A stretch of 28,860 nucleotides of DNA from Chryseobacterium sp. GTDB lineage: Bacteria; Bacteroidota; Bacteroidia; Flavobacteriales; Weeksellaceae. This document shows, one piece after another, positions 8,272-18,722 of this stretch. A program made the position numbers and the translations under genes. Numbering within the stretch: the first letter of the stretch is position 1; each line of letters starts with the position of its first letter. Where the stretch lies: contig QFQW01000071.1 of assembly GCA_003248755.1 (NCBI GenBank), positions 1-28,860 on the forward strand, given 5' to 3'. The notes under the pieces are model-generated. The model searched no databases and had not been told where the DNA came from. It saw nothing but the letters and a program-made list of their open reading frames with translations.

Positions 8272-10380
8272 TGTATATAACATACAAAATTACGAATGGA
8301 ATTTTGGATATACCCAGGTACTTTTTGTGGGATCTGTGCCCCGCATAAACTGTCTTCTAATCAATTGAATGTAACAAAGTAAATAAAGGTGTCTCATTGT
8401 TGTATTATACTACCTTATACGCTTGTAATTCTTATATTACAGTCTCAATTAGTAACAGTAAAGCTGCATAGGGTCTTCTCGTCTATCTAGAGGTAAACAG
8501 TATCTGCACTGCTATTCCAATTTCACTGAGCCAATCATCGAGACAGCTGTTGTATCGTTACATCATTCATGCAAGACCGCATTTAACGGCCAGGGTATTC
8601 CGCTACCTTAGGACCCTCATCGGTAAGGCCGCCGTTTGTCGAGGATTTCTTCAAAGCCTAACTTTTTATTTTTAAGCAAATCTGTTACCCATTCGACACT
8701 GGGCAGACTTCACACTCAATACTTTGATATCCATCTTTGCAGAGTGCTTTGTTTTAAATAAACAGTCGTACAACACATTTATATGATTCCTAAGCGCGTT
8801 GAAATGTATATAATTGTTCATTATAACCTTTTAGAGATTTTACATTTCTAATGCGAATGGCTCACCTTCTCCCGAAGTTACGTGAGCTAATTTGCCGAGT
8901 TCCTTAATGATTGATTACTCAAACGCCTTCGTATATTCTACTTGCTTACTTGTGTTAGTATTTAGGTACGGTGTATTATGGAAGATAAATTTGGATTTAT
9001 TACTACAAGTTACCTTCTTTCCTTATTTATTTGTTTTAACTCCCCTATATTTTTCCTGAACTAATTTAATTTTAATTAGTTTAATAATTCTTTTCAGATA
9101 AGAACTACAAAAAATTCATCGTGATTTTACACTTAGAAGCCGTATTTAGTAATACCATAAGCTTAAGGCGGGTATATGCCGTAGTGGCTTATACCTTATC
9201 GTTACTCATATCAGCATTATCACTTGGATTGATTTTTATTCGTGTTTCTTTTTTAAAAAAGATTAGATTTTTTTTATTCTTGAAAAGAATAAATCTAAAG
9301 TTTATCCAATGTTCCGCTACCCCATATATATTTTTATAATAAAAATATATATATGGACAAGGTTTCGGTATATTATTTAGATCCGTTATATTTTCGGTGT
9401 GAACTTCTAAATCAAATCAACGCTCTGTTACGAGATCATTAAAAAGTGGCCGCTTCTAAGCCTATTAAATGATTGTATTCAAAGACACATCCTTATTTTC
9501 ACTTAACAATAATTTTGGAACCTTATTAACTCTTGTTCTGGGCTGTTTCCCTTTAGACATACAACCTTATCGTACTATGTCCGATTATTTAATATTCATC
9601 TTAACCCTTCCGAGTGCAAATACTCTCCGATAAAATCTTTACGATCCCCCGATATATACAAACCTATTTATATATTATAAAATAATATATAAATGAAAAA
9701 TTTGACCGAGATCACAGTTCTGTACCTGCTAAGATGTTACTTAAATTACCTACTTATATAGGTTTCGCGGAAAACCAGCTTAACTAGTCAGTATTGTCTT
9801 TCACTTACTTACCACCATTCTTCGGATATCTATACAACGATAACCCGTTCGGACTTTTATTATCCTGATAATGGTAAGATCACTAGTCTCCGGGTCTAAT
9901 TTTAGATACTCTCTTACTATTTTATAATCGATTTCTCTAGGCTTATGCTTGCATCTAAAATTAACTTGCTGACCCATTATGCAAAAGGTACGCTCTTGTT
10001 TTTATTTTAAATTTTACTTGAGCTGCTTATAAAACTACTATTAAAAACATTCCCTCACGGTACTATTCACTATTGCTTATATACTATATTTAGATTTAGA
10101 GGAAGGTTCCCCTTTATTCAAACAAAAATTCATTCTACTTATCTACTATTACACTTGTTTTTTGAATTGGTAACTCCAAAAAACATCATGTAAGATTCTA
10201 TTCTACTTTAATTCTCATTATATGTAGAATCTCGTTTGATTTATTTTCCTAAGGTTAATTAGATTTTTCTGTTCACCTTGTTTATTTATCAGATTTTTCT
10301 TATTTATCCTAAAAAAATTTTAGTTTATAGCATAGAATTCATAATAATTTCTTTTTACACTTATTTGATAAAATCAAATG

Positions 10381-10419
10381 AGAATTTTACTTATATTAGG
10401 TATAATATATCTTTATTAA
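10381..10419 (-). promoter_or_regulatory. Putative mitochondrial promoter of rnl
   Basis: On the minus strand this holds ATATAAGTA (10396-10388), identical to the S. cerevisiae mitochondrial promoter nonanucleotide, whose final A is the start site. It lies just upstream of the first recognisable rnl sequence. The 39 bp recur without change at 28697-28735, while the flanking copies have diverged, suggesting selection. No transcript data; a conserved rnl leader element is the alternative. Confidence 0.55.
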
Positions 10420-10453
10420 TAAAAATAAATACCAATACATTTCAATTTTTTAT

Positions 10454-10864
10454 TTATATTTTTTTTATAAATACTATCTTTTTTCAATTTTTTATTTGAA
10501 AATTATTTCCTTGTCTACTATCTATTTTTAAGGCGTTTTTTCCTAATTCAAAAACAAAACCTAGAGTTAAAATAAAAAAAAACACCAGCATTATTATTAA
10601 ACCATATATGCCATTAGTATATGCACTTACTATATAAGGATATACCAATAGTATCTCTAGATCAAATAGTAAAAATAAAAGTGCAAATATGAAAAAAGAT
10701 ATACTAAATTGAGTTCTATTTTGACCTAAAAAAGAATGAAACCCACATTCAAATGCACTATTTTTTTCTTGATAAGGGTTATGAGGAGATAATAATATAT
10801 TTAATCCTAATAATATTAAAGCTAATATAGGTATAAATATAAAAAAAAACGTTAAACTTGTCAT
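10454..10864 (-). CDS. nad3: NADH dehydrogenase subunit 3
   Basis: Complex I membrane-arm subunit near the quinone site. Start at ATG 10864 (MTSLTFFFIFIPILALILLG) matches the family length; an earlier ATG at 10906 would add 14 residues. Contains the conserved AFECGFHSFLGQNRTQFSIS loop, whose Cys is the redox-switch residue of complex I, and FDLEILLVYPY. TGA at 10484-10486 is Trp and the frame ends at TAA 10454-10456, giving a C-terminal tail of about a dozen residues after the usual end (ALKIDSRQ). Downstream of nad2, 119 nt away, and upstream of rnl. Confidence 0.95.
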
Positions 10865-10983
10865 TATATATATGTAATTTTTATTTGTAGTAAAAAATGT
10901 TTGCAAATTGTATAGCTACGTGTATTAATAATTTTATTAACTTGATTAGTTATTATCTATAATATTAATATCATATTTATTTA

Positions 10984-12636
10984 TTATAAATTTATAGAGT
11001 AACTTATTAAAGACAATAAATTACATATATTTAATAATTCATTTGGTATCAATATAAAACTAACAATAGCTAAATTTAATATACTTAATGTAATAGAATA
11101 TATATTAGATAGTGAAACTTCTAAATAAATATAAGTTTTTTCATAATCAGATTTATCAAAATAAATAGTTTTTATTACTGTTAAGTAATAAACTGCTCCC
11201 ACTACACTAGTTAATACACCAATTAAGACTAAAATAATTTTATTGTTATCTAAAGCTGTAGTTAATACCATCTGTTTTCCAAAAAAACCTACCAATGGGG
11301 GTAGTCCTACAAAAGAAAACATAGTAATTACTAAACATAAAGCTAATATAGGATTAATTGAGAAATAACCTTTTAGTTGACTAATTAATTGAATAGGACT
11401 ATTATTTTTTTCTGGTAAATTATTATATTCAGATACATTTGTATAATATAAATATAAACTGAATCCTATGGCTATTAATATTAAAAAAGCATTTAAATTT
11501 GTTAATATATATTGAATTATATAAAATAAATATGCTTGATATGAATCTATAGTATGTACTATCAAAGCTAATAATATAAAACCTACATGTGATATAGTAC
11601 TATAAGCTAATAGTCTTTTAATTCTTTTTTGTGTTAAACCTAAAACTGTTCCTATTATTAATGAAAAAAAACAACTTATAGATAAAGTTGTTGTTCATGA
11701 ATAAAATTGCAATGTAGAATGTAACAAGCTGCTAGTATATTGTACTAATTCTAATAATAATATTAATATTGCAATTTTACCTAGTATTGCTATAAACGTG
11801 GTTACTATAGTTGGTACTCCATCATATACGTCTGGAGATCATCAATGAAAAGGTGCGGCTGCTATTTTAAATAATAAGCCTACAGATATTAATAATAAAC
11901 TATAAAATACATAACTATGCATATATCATCTTGAATAGTCTGCATATCTTTCTGAATCTGAAATAATTGAGTATATACCATCTAAATTAGTTAACCCTGA
12001 ATTAGCATAAATTAACCCTATTCCTAATAATATAAAACATGATGATAATCCCCCTAACAAAAAATATGTTAAGGCAGATCCCGTAGATGATTCTGAATTT
12101 CTATGCATAGATGAAATTATATATAAACTAAAACTTTGTAACTCTATACATAAATATATTGATCCTAAATCCCCACTTGATAATAATAAAGTGGCTCCAC
12201 TTATTACAAAAATTATTATTAATGCATATTCTATTATTGTAAACTGTTCTGAGACTTTATTTATTATATTTACATATTGTTTTACGTTTTTAAATATTGT
12301 ATCTATCATGGATGTTGAATCTCCTATATATTTTTTTCTAGGATAAAATCCTGTAAGTAATAAAATTATACCACATATTAACAAAACAAATATTTGAAAT
12401 GTGTGTGTTATAGCTGTTACATTAAATAATCCACCATATAATCCTATTCCTTTTTCTAAATATGTTATAAAATATGTCGTGTATGCTGATATTATACTAT
12501 AAAATATTATTAGTATACCTATTCTACTGTATAATATAGATGTATCAGGTCTATTTGTTAAACCATTGGAAAATAAAAGTAATAAAAGAAAAGTTAAAAT
12601 CATATATTTATATACACTTTTTTTTAGTATCATCAT
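10984..12636 (-). CDS. nad2: NADH dehydrogenase subunit 2
   Basis: Antiporter-like proton-pumping subunit of complex I. ATG 12636 to TAA 10984, 550 aa, normal for filamentous ascomycetes. Multiple membrane helices. Characteristic segments include LCIELQSFSLYIISS, LTYFLLGGLSSCFILLGIGL and LVITMFSFVGLPPLVGFFGK near residue 450. The frame crosses several TGA (Trp) codons, such as 11926-11928. nad2-nad3 adjacency is the conserved fungal pair. Confidence 0.96.
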
Positions 12637-12793
12637 ACTTTAAATATATTAGTCAAATTTTAATTATCTAAATTTTATTTATTGCTACATATCTATATCA
12701 TTTTTATTTAAATCTATATATAATTACATTTATTAGTATATTTTAATTTTTAAGATATTAATACAATTTAATAATATTTAATTCTATTAGATA

Positions 12794-14269
12794 TTAAGCA
12801 TTAAAATCTATATTATACAATAAGTGATATGTATAATAATTAAGACCATCTAATATAATAGAAGGATATATACCTAATAAAATAGTAAATAATACTAAAA
12901 CAGTAAGCATAAAAAATTCTCTTTTATTTAAATCAGGTAAATACTCAAGTCAATATCTTTTAGAAGTTGCCCCGGCAAATACAATTCTATTAAACATAAA
13001 AATAGTGTATGCTGCAGAAAATACTATAGATGACGAAGCTAAAACACCAGCAAGAGGTAATCTTTCAAAAACACCATATAAAGACATGAATTCTCCTACA
13101 AAATTTAAAGTTAAAGGGGCACCACAATTACCTAAAGATAAAATAAAAAATAAAATAGAAAATATAGGCATCATTTGAGCAATACCTCTATAATAAGTAA
13201 TTAATCTAGTTCCAGATCTATCATATAATACACCCCCAGCTGAAATAAATAAACCAGAAGACACAAAACCATGGGCTAAACCTAATAGAACACCACCTTG
13301 TATACCTTGTAATACATTACTAAATACACCAGCTAGATAAACAGCTGCGTGAGATACTGATGAATATGCTATTAGTTCTTTAATATCTATAGTTCTTAAT
13401 GTACTTAAACTAGCATATATTATAGTTAATATAGCTATAAGAAAAACTATATAAGTATAATATAAAAAAGCTTTAGGTAATAATGGTAATATTAATCTAA
13501 AAATACCATATAAACTTAATTTTAAAACTATAGCAGCTAAAATTATACTACCTGATAAAGGAGATTCAACATGAGCTTTTAACAATCAACTATTTAAATA
13601 AATAGTAGGTGTTTTTACTGCAAAAGCTATAAAAATACCTATAAACATAAATAATTGTGTTATATACATATAATTTGTTTTTGACAATACATTTATATCT
13701 GTACATCCGATTAAAGATTGCATTTTTATTATAGATAGTAACATAAATAGTGAACCTAAAAAAGTATATAAAAAAAAATAAAAGCTTGCTCTTATTCTAG
13801 CACTTGATCCAAATAACCCTATTAAAATGAATAAAGGAGCTAATATACTTTCGAAAAATATATAAAACATTAATATATCTAACACTAAAAAAATCATCAA
13901 TAATAAGGTTTCTAATAATAATATTATTATTAAAAAATATTTTTTTTTTTCATTTATTGATTTTCAATTAGATATTATAGCAATAGGCATTATTAATGTT
14001 GTTAATAATATGAAATATATTGATAACCCATCAATACCTAAATAAAAATCGTAATATCCTATTACATAATGTTCTTGTACAAATTGCATATGTTTACAAC
14101 TATTATCAAATAATATTCATATAAATAAAGAAACTATTAAATCTATTATAGTTATAGTTAAAGCTATTATTTTTAAATTATTTCTATTTTCATTTGATTC
14201 GTATAAATTGTTTGAAGATATTAAAAATGCACCAAAAAGAGGTATTAAGATAAGGGCTAATAACAACAT
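12794..14269 (-). CDS. nad4: NADH dehydrogenase subunit 4
   Basis: Antiporter-like proton-pumping subunit of complex I. ATG 14269 (MLLLALILIPLFGAFL) to TAA 12794, 491 aa. TGA Trp codons at 13586-13588 and 12950-12952. Diagnostic stretches: LDILMFYIFFESILAPLFIL with the conserved FE-S motif, LLKAHVESPLSGSIILAAI and YSSVSHAAVYLAGVFSN, whose Lys/His residues belong to the proton path. Downstream of trnR(acg), upstream of nad2. Nothing anomalous. Confidence 0.96.
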
Positions 14270-14379
14270 TTGTATAAAAATTAAAACTATATTACAACAT
14301 TAAAAGTAAATTTTTAAAATATAGTTTTTATGTAAAAAATAAATATATATATTTTTTAAACTATTAATATAATGTTTTT

Positions 14380-14451
14380 TAATGAGTTTAGGACTTGAAC
14401 CCAAATTATAGTGGTCGTAACACTGTGTTCTGCCAATTAAACTAACTCATT
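14380..14451 (-). tRNA. trnR: tRNA-Arg (anticodon ACG)
   Basis: Acceptor AATGAGT/ACTCATT, T stem TTGGG/CCTAA, anticodon stem CAGTG/CACTA with loop TTACGAC giving ACG, which reads CGN. CGN codons are rare in the core genes but frequent in orf225 and orf319. Stands alone between atp8 and nad4. Confidence 0.92.
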
Positions 14452-14492
14452 TTTATATCATATAAACTTAAATACATTAATATAAAATTATA

Positions 14493-14639
14493 TTATAATT
14501 TTTTAATTAATACACGACTTGTATATAAACGTACAAATCTTGGTAATATATATTTACTAAATATGTATATAATTAAAGAAAGTAATAAAAAATTAAATAT
14601 TACTTGGTTAACAAAATAGAAAGGTACTAATTGTGGCAT
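14493..14639 (-). CDS. atp8: ATP synthase subunit 8
   Basis: Small subunit of the ATP synthase F0 stator. ATG 14639 to TAA 14493, 48 aa, the family size. Begins MPQLVPFYFVNQV, the diagnostic N-terminus, followed by one hydrophobic helix (FNFLLLSLIIYIF) and a basic C-terminus. It is too short for many ORF callers. A 21-bp stretch (14598-14618) recurs inverted at 15164-15184 on the other side of atp9. Confidence 0.96.
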   Translation of the reverse strand: MPQLVPFYFVNQVIFNFLLLSLIIYIFSKYILPRFVRLYTSRVLIKKL

Positions 14640-14874
14640 TATTACCCTTCAGATTATATAAAACAGAAGCAACTATATTAATAAACTTTTATATATAATT
14701 TTATACAAATATTTTTTATTTTATAATATGTAGTTATATAAAATTATAATTATCATTTACCCTTAACTGATTTTTATTTTTTATTTTTTAATTTAATTAT
14801 ATTATTTCATCACCTTTGTTTTAATTTATTAAAAAGTATAACGTTAAATTAACTAGATAGTATTAGTCTATACA
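14640..14874. other. AT-rich spacer between atp9 and atp8
   Basis: No tRNA, ORF or clear repeat seen; mostly A+T. It separates atp9 from atp8 by 235 nt. Confidence 0.7.
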
Positions 14875-15099
14875 TTATGCTACATATAATAATAAAAATG
14901 CCATCATTAATGCAAATAATCCTGTTGCTTCTGCAAAAGCAAAACCTAATATTGCATATGAGAACAATTGTCCTCTTAAAGATGGGTTTCTTGAAACTCC
15001 TATTATTAAAGCACCAAAAACTACACCTATACCTACACCTGCTCCAATTAAACCAGTAGTAGCTAAACCTGTTCCTATAATTTTAGCTGCTTGTATCAT
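14875..15099 (-). CDS. atp9: ATP synthase subunit 9 (c-ring)
   Basis: Proteolipid forming the rotating c-ring of F0. 74 aa from MIQAAKIIGTGLATTGLIG at 15099 to TAA 14875; an upstream ATG at 15126 would add nine residues not normal for the family. Two helices joined by the polar loop SRNPSLRGQ; the proton-carrying Glu is in GFAFAEATGLF. In some filamentous ascomycetes this subunit is nuclear; here an intact mitochondrial copy remains. Located between cox3 and atp8. Confidence 0.97.
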   Translation of the reverse strand: MIQAAKIIGTGLATTGLIGAGVGIGVVFGALIIGVSRNPSLRGQLFSYAILGFAFAEATGLFALMMAFLLLYVA

Positions 15100-15128
15100 A
15101 TATATATACAGAATAATATTGAGCATCT

Positions 15129-15164
15129 AAAGTAATTTACTTTATATATAAAGTAAATTATTTT
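15129..15164. repeat. Imperfect hairpin upstream of atp9
   Basis: Arms around taatttacttta and taaagtaaatta separated by tata, with one or two mismatches at the ends. It lies in the cox3-atp9 spacer and could be an RNA processing structure. Confidence 0.6.
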
Positions 15165-15184
15165 ATTTTGTTAACCAAGTAATA
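15164..15184 (+). repeat. Inverted 21-bp copy of an atp8 segment
   Basis: Exact reverse complement of 14598-14618, which encodes the FVNQV region of atp8. The copies face each other across atp9 (about 545 bp between them). Located just beyond the cox3 stop. Confidence 0.85.
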
Positions 15185-15191
15185 GAAAATT

Positions 15192-16001
15192 TTACGATCC
15201 TCAATAATATATAGATATGTATAAAAATAATCATACCACATCTACAAAATGTCAATATAAAATAGCTGATTCATAACCTAAATGGTGATTTTCAGTTAAA
15301 TGATATGCTAAAGCTCTTCATAGACCCACAGCTAAGAAAGCAGTACCTATAATAACATGTAATCCATGAAATCCTGTTCCGAAATAAAAACAAGATGCAA
15401 ACGTACCATCTGATATTGTAAAAGATGATACTGTATATTCAATACCTTGTAGAGCTGTGAAAATTACAGCTAATATTAATGTATATACTAATCCATACAA
15501 AGCTCCGCTTCTATTTCCTTGTATTAATGAATGATGTGAATAAGTTACTGTTACACCAGAAGATAATAATATAATTGTATTTAGTAATGGTAATTCGAAC
15601 GGATTTATACTTTCTATACCCATAGGTGGTCATTTTGCACCTAGTTCTATTGTAGGAGATAAAGCGCTGTGAAAAAAGGCTCAAAATATAGCTAAAAAAA
15701 ATAAAGCTTCTGATACTATAAAAAGACCTACTCCCATATTTAATCCTCTTTGTACGGCTAATGTATGATTTCCTAAATAAGTTCCTTCTGAAATTACATC
15801 TCTAAATCATAATGACATTGATAAAATTAAACTAAGTAATCCCCCTGTCAAGACTTTTAGTCCTATAGTAAAAGTTTGAAAAGAAAGTATAGCGCTAAGA
15901 GTTACAGCTAATAAAGATGTACTTGTATTTAAAGGTCAAGGACTAGGTGAAACTAGGTGAAAGGGATGTGCTTGGAATTCACTTCTAATTTCATTAGTCA
16001 T
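15192..16001 (-). CDS. cox3: Cytochrome c oxidase subunit 3
   Basis: Core membrane subunit of complex IV. ATG 16001 (MTNEIRSEFQAHPFHLVSPS) to TAA 15192, 269 aa, the exact usual length. Conserved segments include FRDVISEGTYLGNHT, EALFFLAIFWAFFHSALSP, FHGLHVIIGTAFLAVGL and the C-terminal HFVDVVWLFLYISIYYWGS. Several Trp are TGA. It follows orf119 by 91 nt in the transcript. Confidence 0.97.
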
Positions 16002-16092
16002 ATTATATTTAATTTATTTATTTTTTTTTTTTGTTTTTTTTTGGTCGTGTATAATTAATGTAAATATTATAATTAAAAATATGTTAATTAAA

Positions 16093-16452
16093 TTATTGAT
16101 CTACTCCAGGTAAAGGAGGTGAAGGAGATATTGGAGGTGGACTTGGTGGTGGAGAAGGACTAGAAGGAGGGTTAAGTCCTGATAAATCTACACCAACTTC
16201 TAAGGCATCTACTCCAGGTAAAGGAGGTGAAGGAGATATTGGAGGCGGACTTGGAGGTGGACTAGGAGGAGGAGAAGTAAATCTAGATTTAATTAACATA
16301 CTTTTAATTATAATTGTTATAATTATGGAAAAAATAATTGATATTATAATAATATAACTGTAATATCCTACTGTTAAGAGGTCTAGAGAAAAGGGCCCAG
16401 GCGGATGTACAAGAGCATTAATATCATCTATATTCATTGTTTTATTTATCAT
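16093..16452 (-). CDS. orf119: single-helix protein with proline-rich tail
   Basis: Not recognised. ATG 16452 to TAA 16093, 119 aa. Residues 1-27 are polar, residues 29-49 form one very hydrophobic Ile-rich helix, and residues 59-119 are a Pro/Ser tail with SPPPSPPPISPSPPLPGVD occurring twice. The tail comes from a 108-bp duplication (16101-16160 and 16209-16268 nearly identical), giving a 36-residue period. The tail DNA is G-rich on the plus strand, unlike the rest of the genome. The layout suggests a membrane-anchored protein with an extended polyproline arm. It lies between the tandem-repeat block and cox3. Its coding status is plausible (ATG, stop, helix) but unproven. Confidence 0.55.
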   Translation of the reverse strand: MINKTMNIDDINALVHPPGPFSLDLLTVGYYSYIIIISIIFSIIITIIIKSMLIKSRFTSPPPSPPPSPPPISPSPPLPGVDALEVGVDLSGLNPPSSPSPPPSPPPISPSPPLPGVDQ

Positions 16453-16533
16453 ATTTTATTTTTGTTTTTTATTTTTTTTTATTTTGGAGATGTATAGATG
16501 GGATTAATTTAGAATATAAATACTTGTATATAG

Positions 16534-16955
16534 TTAATTAACTTAGAAGGTTAATTACTCTATAAAGGAGGTAAGTAACTGAGGAAATAAATGATTGTAT
16601 AAATTTAATTAACTTAGAAGGTTAATTACTCTATAAAACAGATAAGGAATTGAGAATTTTAGTTATTATATAAATTTAATTAACTTAGAAGGTTAATTTC
16701 TATAAAACAGATAAGGAATTGAGAATTTTAGTTATTATGTAAATTTAATTAACTTAGAAGGTTAATTACTATAAAACAGATAAGGAACTGAGAATTTTAA
16801 TTATTATATAAATTTAATTAACTTAGAAAGTTAATTACTCTATAAAGGAGGTAAGTAACTGAGGAGATAAATGACTGTATAAATTTAATTAACTGAGAAG
16901 ATTAATGGCTGTATAAAGGAGGTAAGTAACTGAGGAGGGTTTAGATAGCTCTACA
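16534..16955. repeat. Tandem repeat block, six units of 69-71 bp
   Basis: Each unit starts with ttaattaacttagaaggtta, at 16534, 16605, 16676, 16745, 16814 and 16885. Units come in two kinds: outer units (1, 5, 6) contain ggaggtaagtaactgagga, and inner units (2, 3, 4) contain acagataaggaa.tgagaat. This nested pattern suggests unequal crossing over. It fills the 564-bp cob-orf119 spacer (16453-17016), where no gene is visible. Confidence 0.9.
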
Positions 16956-17016
16956 GATAACTAGATATATAATAATTTTTAACTTTAAAAATTATTTTAG
17001 TTAATAGTTTTTTTAA

Positions 17017-18213
17017 TTAAAGTGTTTTTAATAAAGATATATTTTCTTCTTGTGTATTAGGATAAACAGCTATGTCTACTAAACTATTTTCTAATAAAGT
17101 TATAAATGGAACAATAATTAGAAAATGTGCAAAATATAAACCCGTTGAAATTTGTCCAAATTCTATAAATGGAGATTCAACGTGTTTTGCTCCTAATTGC
17201 ATTAATATTAAAAAATTTGCAACAAATATAAAAAATGCTATTTTACTTAAAGGTCTGAATTGTATACCTCTCAGTTTAGATAAATCAGAAAAAGGTAAAA
17301 CTAATAAAGCCAATATAGCAGCAAACATTGCAATAACACCTAATAATTTATTTGGTATAGATCTTAATATAGCATAAAATGGTAAAAGATATCACTCCGG
17401 TACTATGGCAGGTGGAGTTTGCATAGGATTAGCCATAACATAATTTTCACTGTCACCTAATACATTAGGCATAAAAAATACGTATATAGATAAAACAATT
17501 ATAAATAAAAATATTGTAATTAAATCTTTAAATATAAAATAAGGATGAAATGGTAATCTATCATAATTACCAGATACTCCTAATGGATTACCTGAACCGC
17601 TAGAATCATGTAAAGCTATTAAATGTAATAAAGCTAACGCTGCTAATACAAATGGTAAAACAAAGTGTAATGAGAAAAATCTATTTAATGTTGCATTATT
17701 TACGCTAAATCCTCCTCAAATGAATTCAACTATATCTTGACCTACTCAAGGTATTGCACTCATTAAATTAGTTATAACTGTGGCACCTCATAAAGACATT
17801 TGTCCATACGGTAAAACATAACCCAGGAAAGCTGTAGCCATCATAGCTATAAATAATACAGTTCCTATTGTTCATACTAATGTTCTTGGAGCTTTATAAG
17901 ATCCATAATATATTCCTCTACCTATGTGTAGATACACTAAAAAAAAAAAAGCTGAAGCTGTGTTTGAATGTAAATAACGAACTAATCATCCATTGTTTAC
18001 ATCTCTCATAATATGTTCTACTGAATCAAATGCTTCTAAAACACTAGGTGTATAATGCATTCCTAATGTTACACCTGTTACTATTTGTATAACTAAACAC
18101 ATTGCTAATAATGAACCAAAATTTCATAAATAGCTTAAATTAGACGGTTGTGGTGAATCTATTAAATATGAATTTACCATCTTTAATAAAGGATGACTTT
18201 TTAATATTCTCAT
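17017..18213 (-). CDS. cob: Cytochrome b
   Basis: Catalytic core of the bc1 complex. ATG 18213 (MRILKSHPLLKMVNSYLIDS) to TAA 17017, 398 aa. Both haem pairs are visible: His in VRYLHSNTASAFFFLVYLHI and in SLHFVLPFVLAALALLHLI. The Qo-site PEWY motif occurs in [20 protein letters not shown]. No intron, although cob is a common intron target in fungi. The C-terminus (NTQEENISLLKTL) is several residues longer than usual. An ATATAAGTA box ends 8 nt before the start codon. Confidence 0.97.
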
Positions 18214-18220
18214 TTATTTT

Positions 18221-18229
18221 TACTTATAT
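18221..18229 (-). promoter_or_regulatory. ATATAAGTA box immediately before cob
   Basis: Minus-strand ATATAAGTA whose last A lies 8 nt before the cob ATG. It matches the rnl and cox1-cluster boxes over the nonamer plus following A's, but upstream sequence differs. A nonamer of this composition is expected a few times by chance here, so the call is weak. Confidence 0.3.
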
Positions 18230-18380
18230 TAACTTAGTTTAATCTTTTTCTTTAATTATTTATTATACTAAATATATAATGATATGATATACTATATAGG
18301 ACATTAACTAAAATAAGGGTCGTGTATTTAGAAACACTTAAAAAAAAATTTTTTATTTTTATTATTAAATGTTAAACCTA

Positions 18381-18722
18381 TTACGTATTACCTCATAGAC
18401 GACCTTCTATTAGAGTTTGGGTTTGGGCTAAATTAGTTGCGACCTCTCTTCAATGTACGTTAAGTATACCAAATTGAGCATGATTAGAACTAAATAGATC
18501 TGTTAAATCTGCGAATGTCATAAAATATTGTGATGTTCAACCATGAATTAGAATTATAGCATTTAATTTAGATAGTAAAGTATTAAGTTCTGGTAAAGTG
18601 AAATTATTTAGTGAAGTAGCTATATGTACATTTAGCATTTGCGCATAATTCAAATAAAGCACACAGATATGAATACCCCCTGAAAAAAGACCTGATCCAA
18701 AAAGAGCGATGAGCATTATCAT
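18381..18722 (-). CDS. orf113: putative membrane protein, likely frameshifted 5' end
   Basis: Not recognised. ATG 18722 to TAA 18381, 113 aa, with TGA read as Trp four times (for example at 18537-18539), which favours a genuine mitochondrial frame. Residues 1-25 are hydrophobic (MIMLIALFGSGLFSGGIHIC); the rest is a helical-looking soluble domain (NNFTLPELNTLLSKLNAIIL) ending LIEGRLWGNT. A second frame, 18837 down to 18604, begins with a good ATG (MFKYKNLMNIEMLNHTTQDT) and runs through a hydrophobic stretch that would join naturally to this one near 18725-18755. One indel there would give a protein of about 150 aa. Confidence 0.5.

Larger units (their letters stand above)
5690..10388 (-). rRNA. 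rnl: Large-subunit ribosomal RNA, interrupted by one group I intron
   Basis: Exon 1 runs from about 10388 to 7917 and exon 2 from 6144 to about 5690, roughly 2.9 kb of mature RNA. Recognisable landmarks (minus strand): the domain I motif CCTTAGGAAAATAAATC near 10250, GTACCGTGAGGGAA near 10060, the peptidyl-transferase-side sequence ending GCTAGGGAT before the intron, then AACAGGCTAATG after it, TTTGGCACCTCGATGTCGGC near 6090 and the sarcin-ricin region near 5935. The 5' end is set by the promoter-like ATATAAGTA; both ends are approximate. Several variable regions carry long A+T palindromes (8234-8271, 9253-9300, 9318-9355). Confidence 0.93.

Noticed and set aside
9121..9339. Plus-strand ORF with hydrophobic stretch
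   Set aside because: Inside rnl exon 1, antisense; hydrophobicity comes from A+T composition.
9751..9759. ATATAAGTA box on the minus strand
   Set aside because: Inside rnl exon 1 in conserved rRNA context with no gene start nearby; chance match.
10278..10499. Plus-strand ORF of 73 codons
   Set aside because: Antisense to the rnl 5' end, promoter region and nad3 tail; Ile/Phe/Tyr-rich as any AT-rich frame.
16534..16955. CRISPR-like array of regularly spaced repeats
   Set aside because: The whole 69-71 bp unit repeats head to tail; there are no unique spacers between short repeats, and the genome is mitochondrial.
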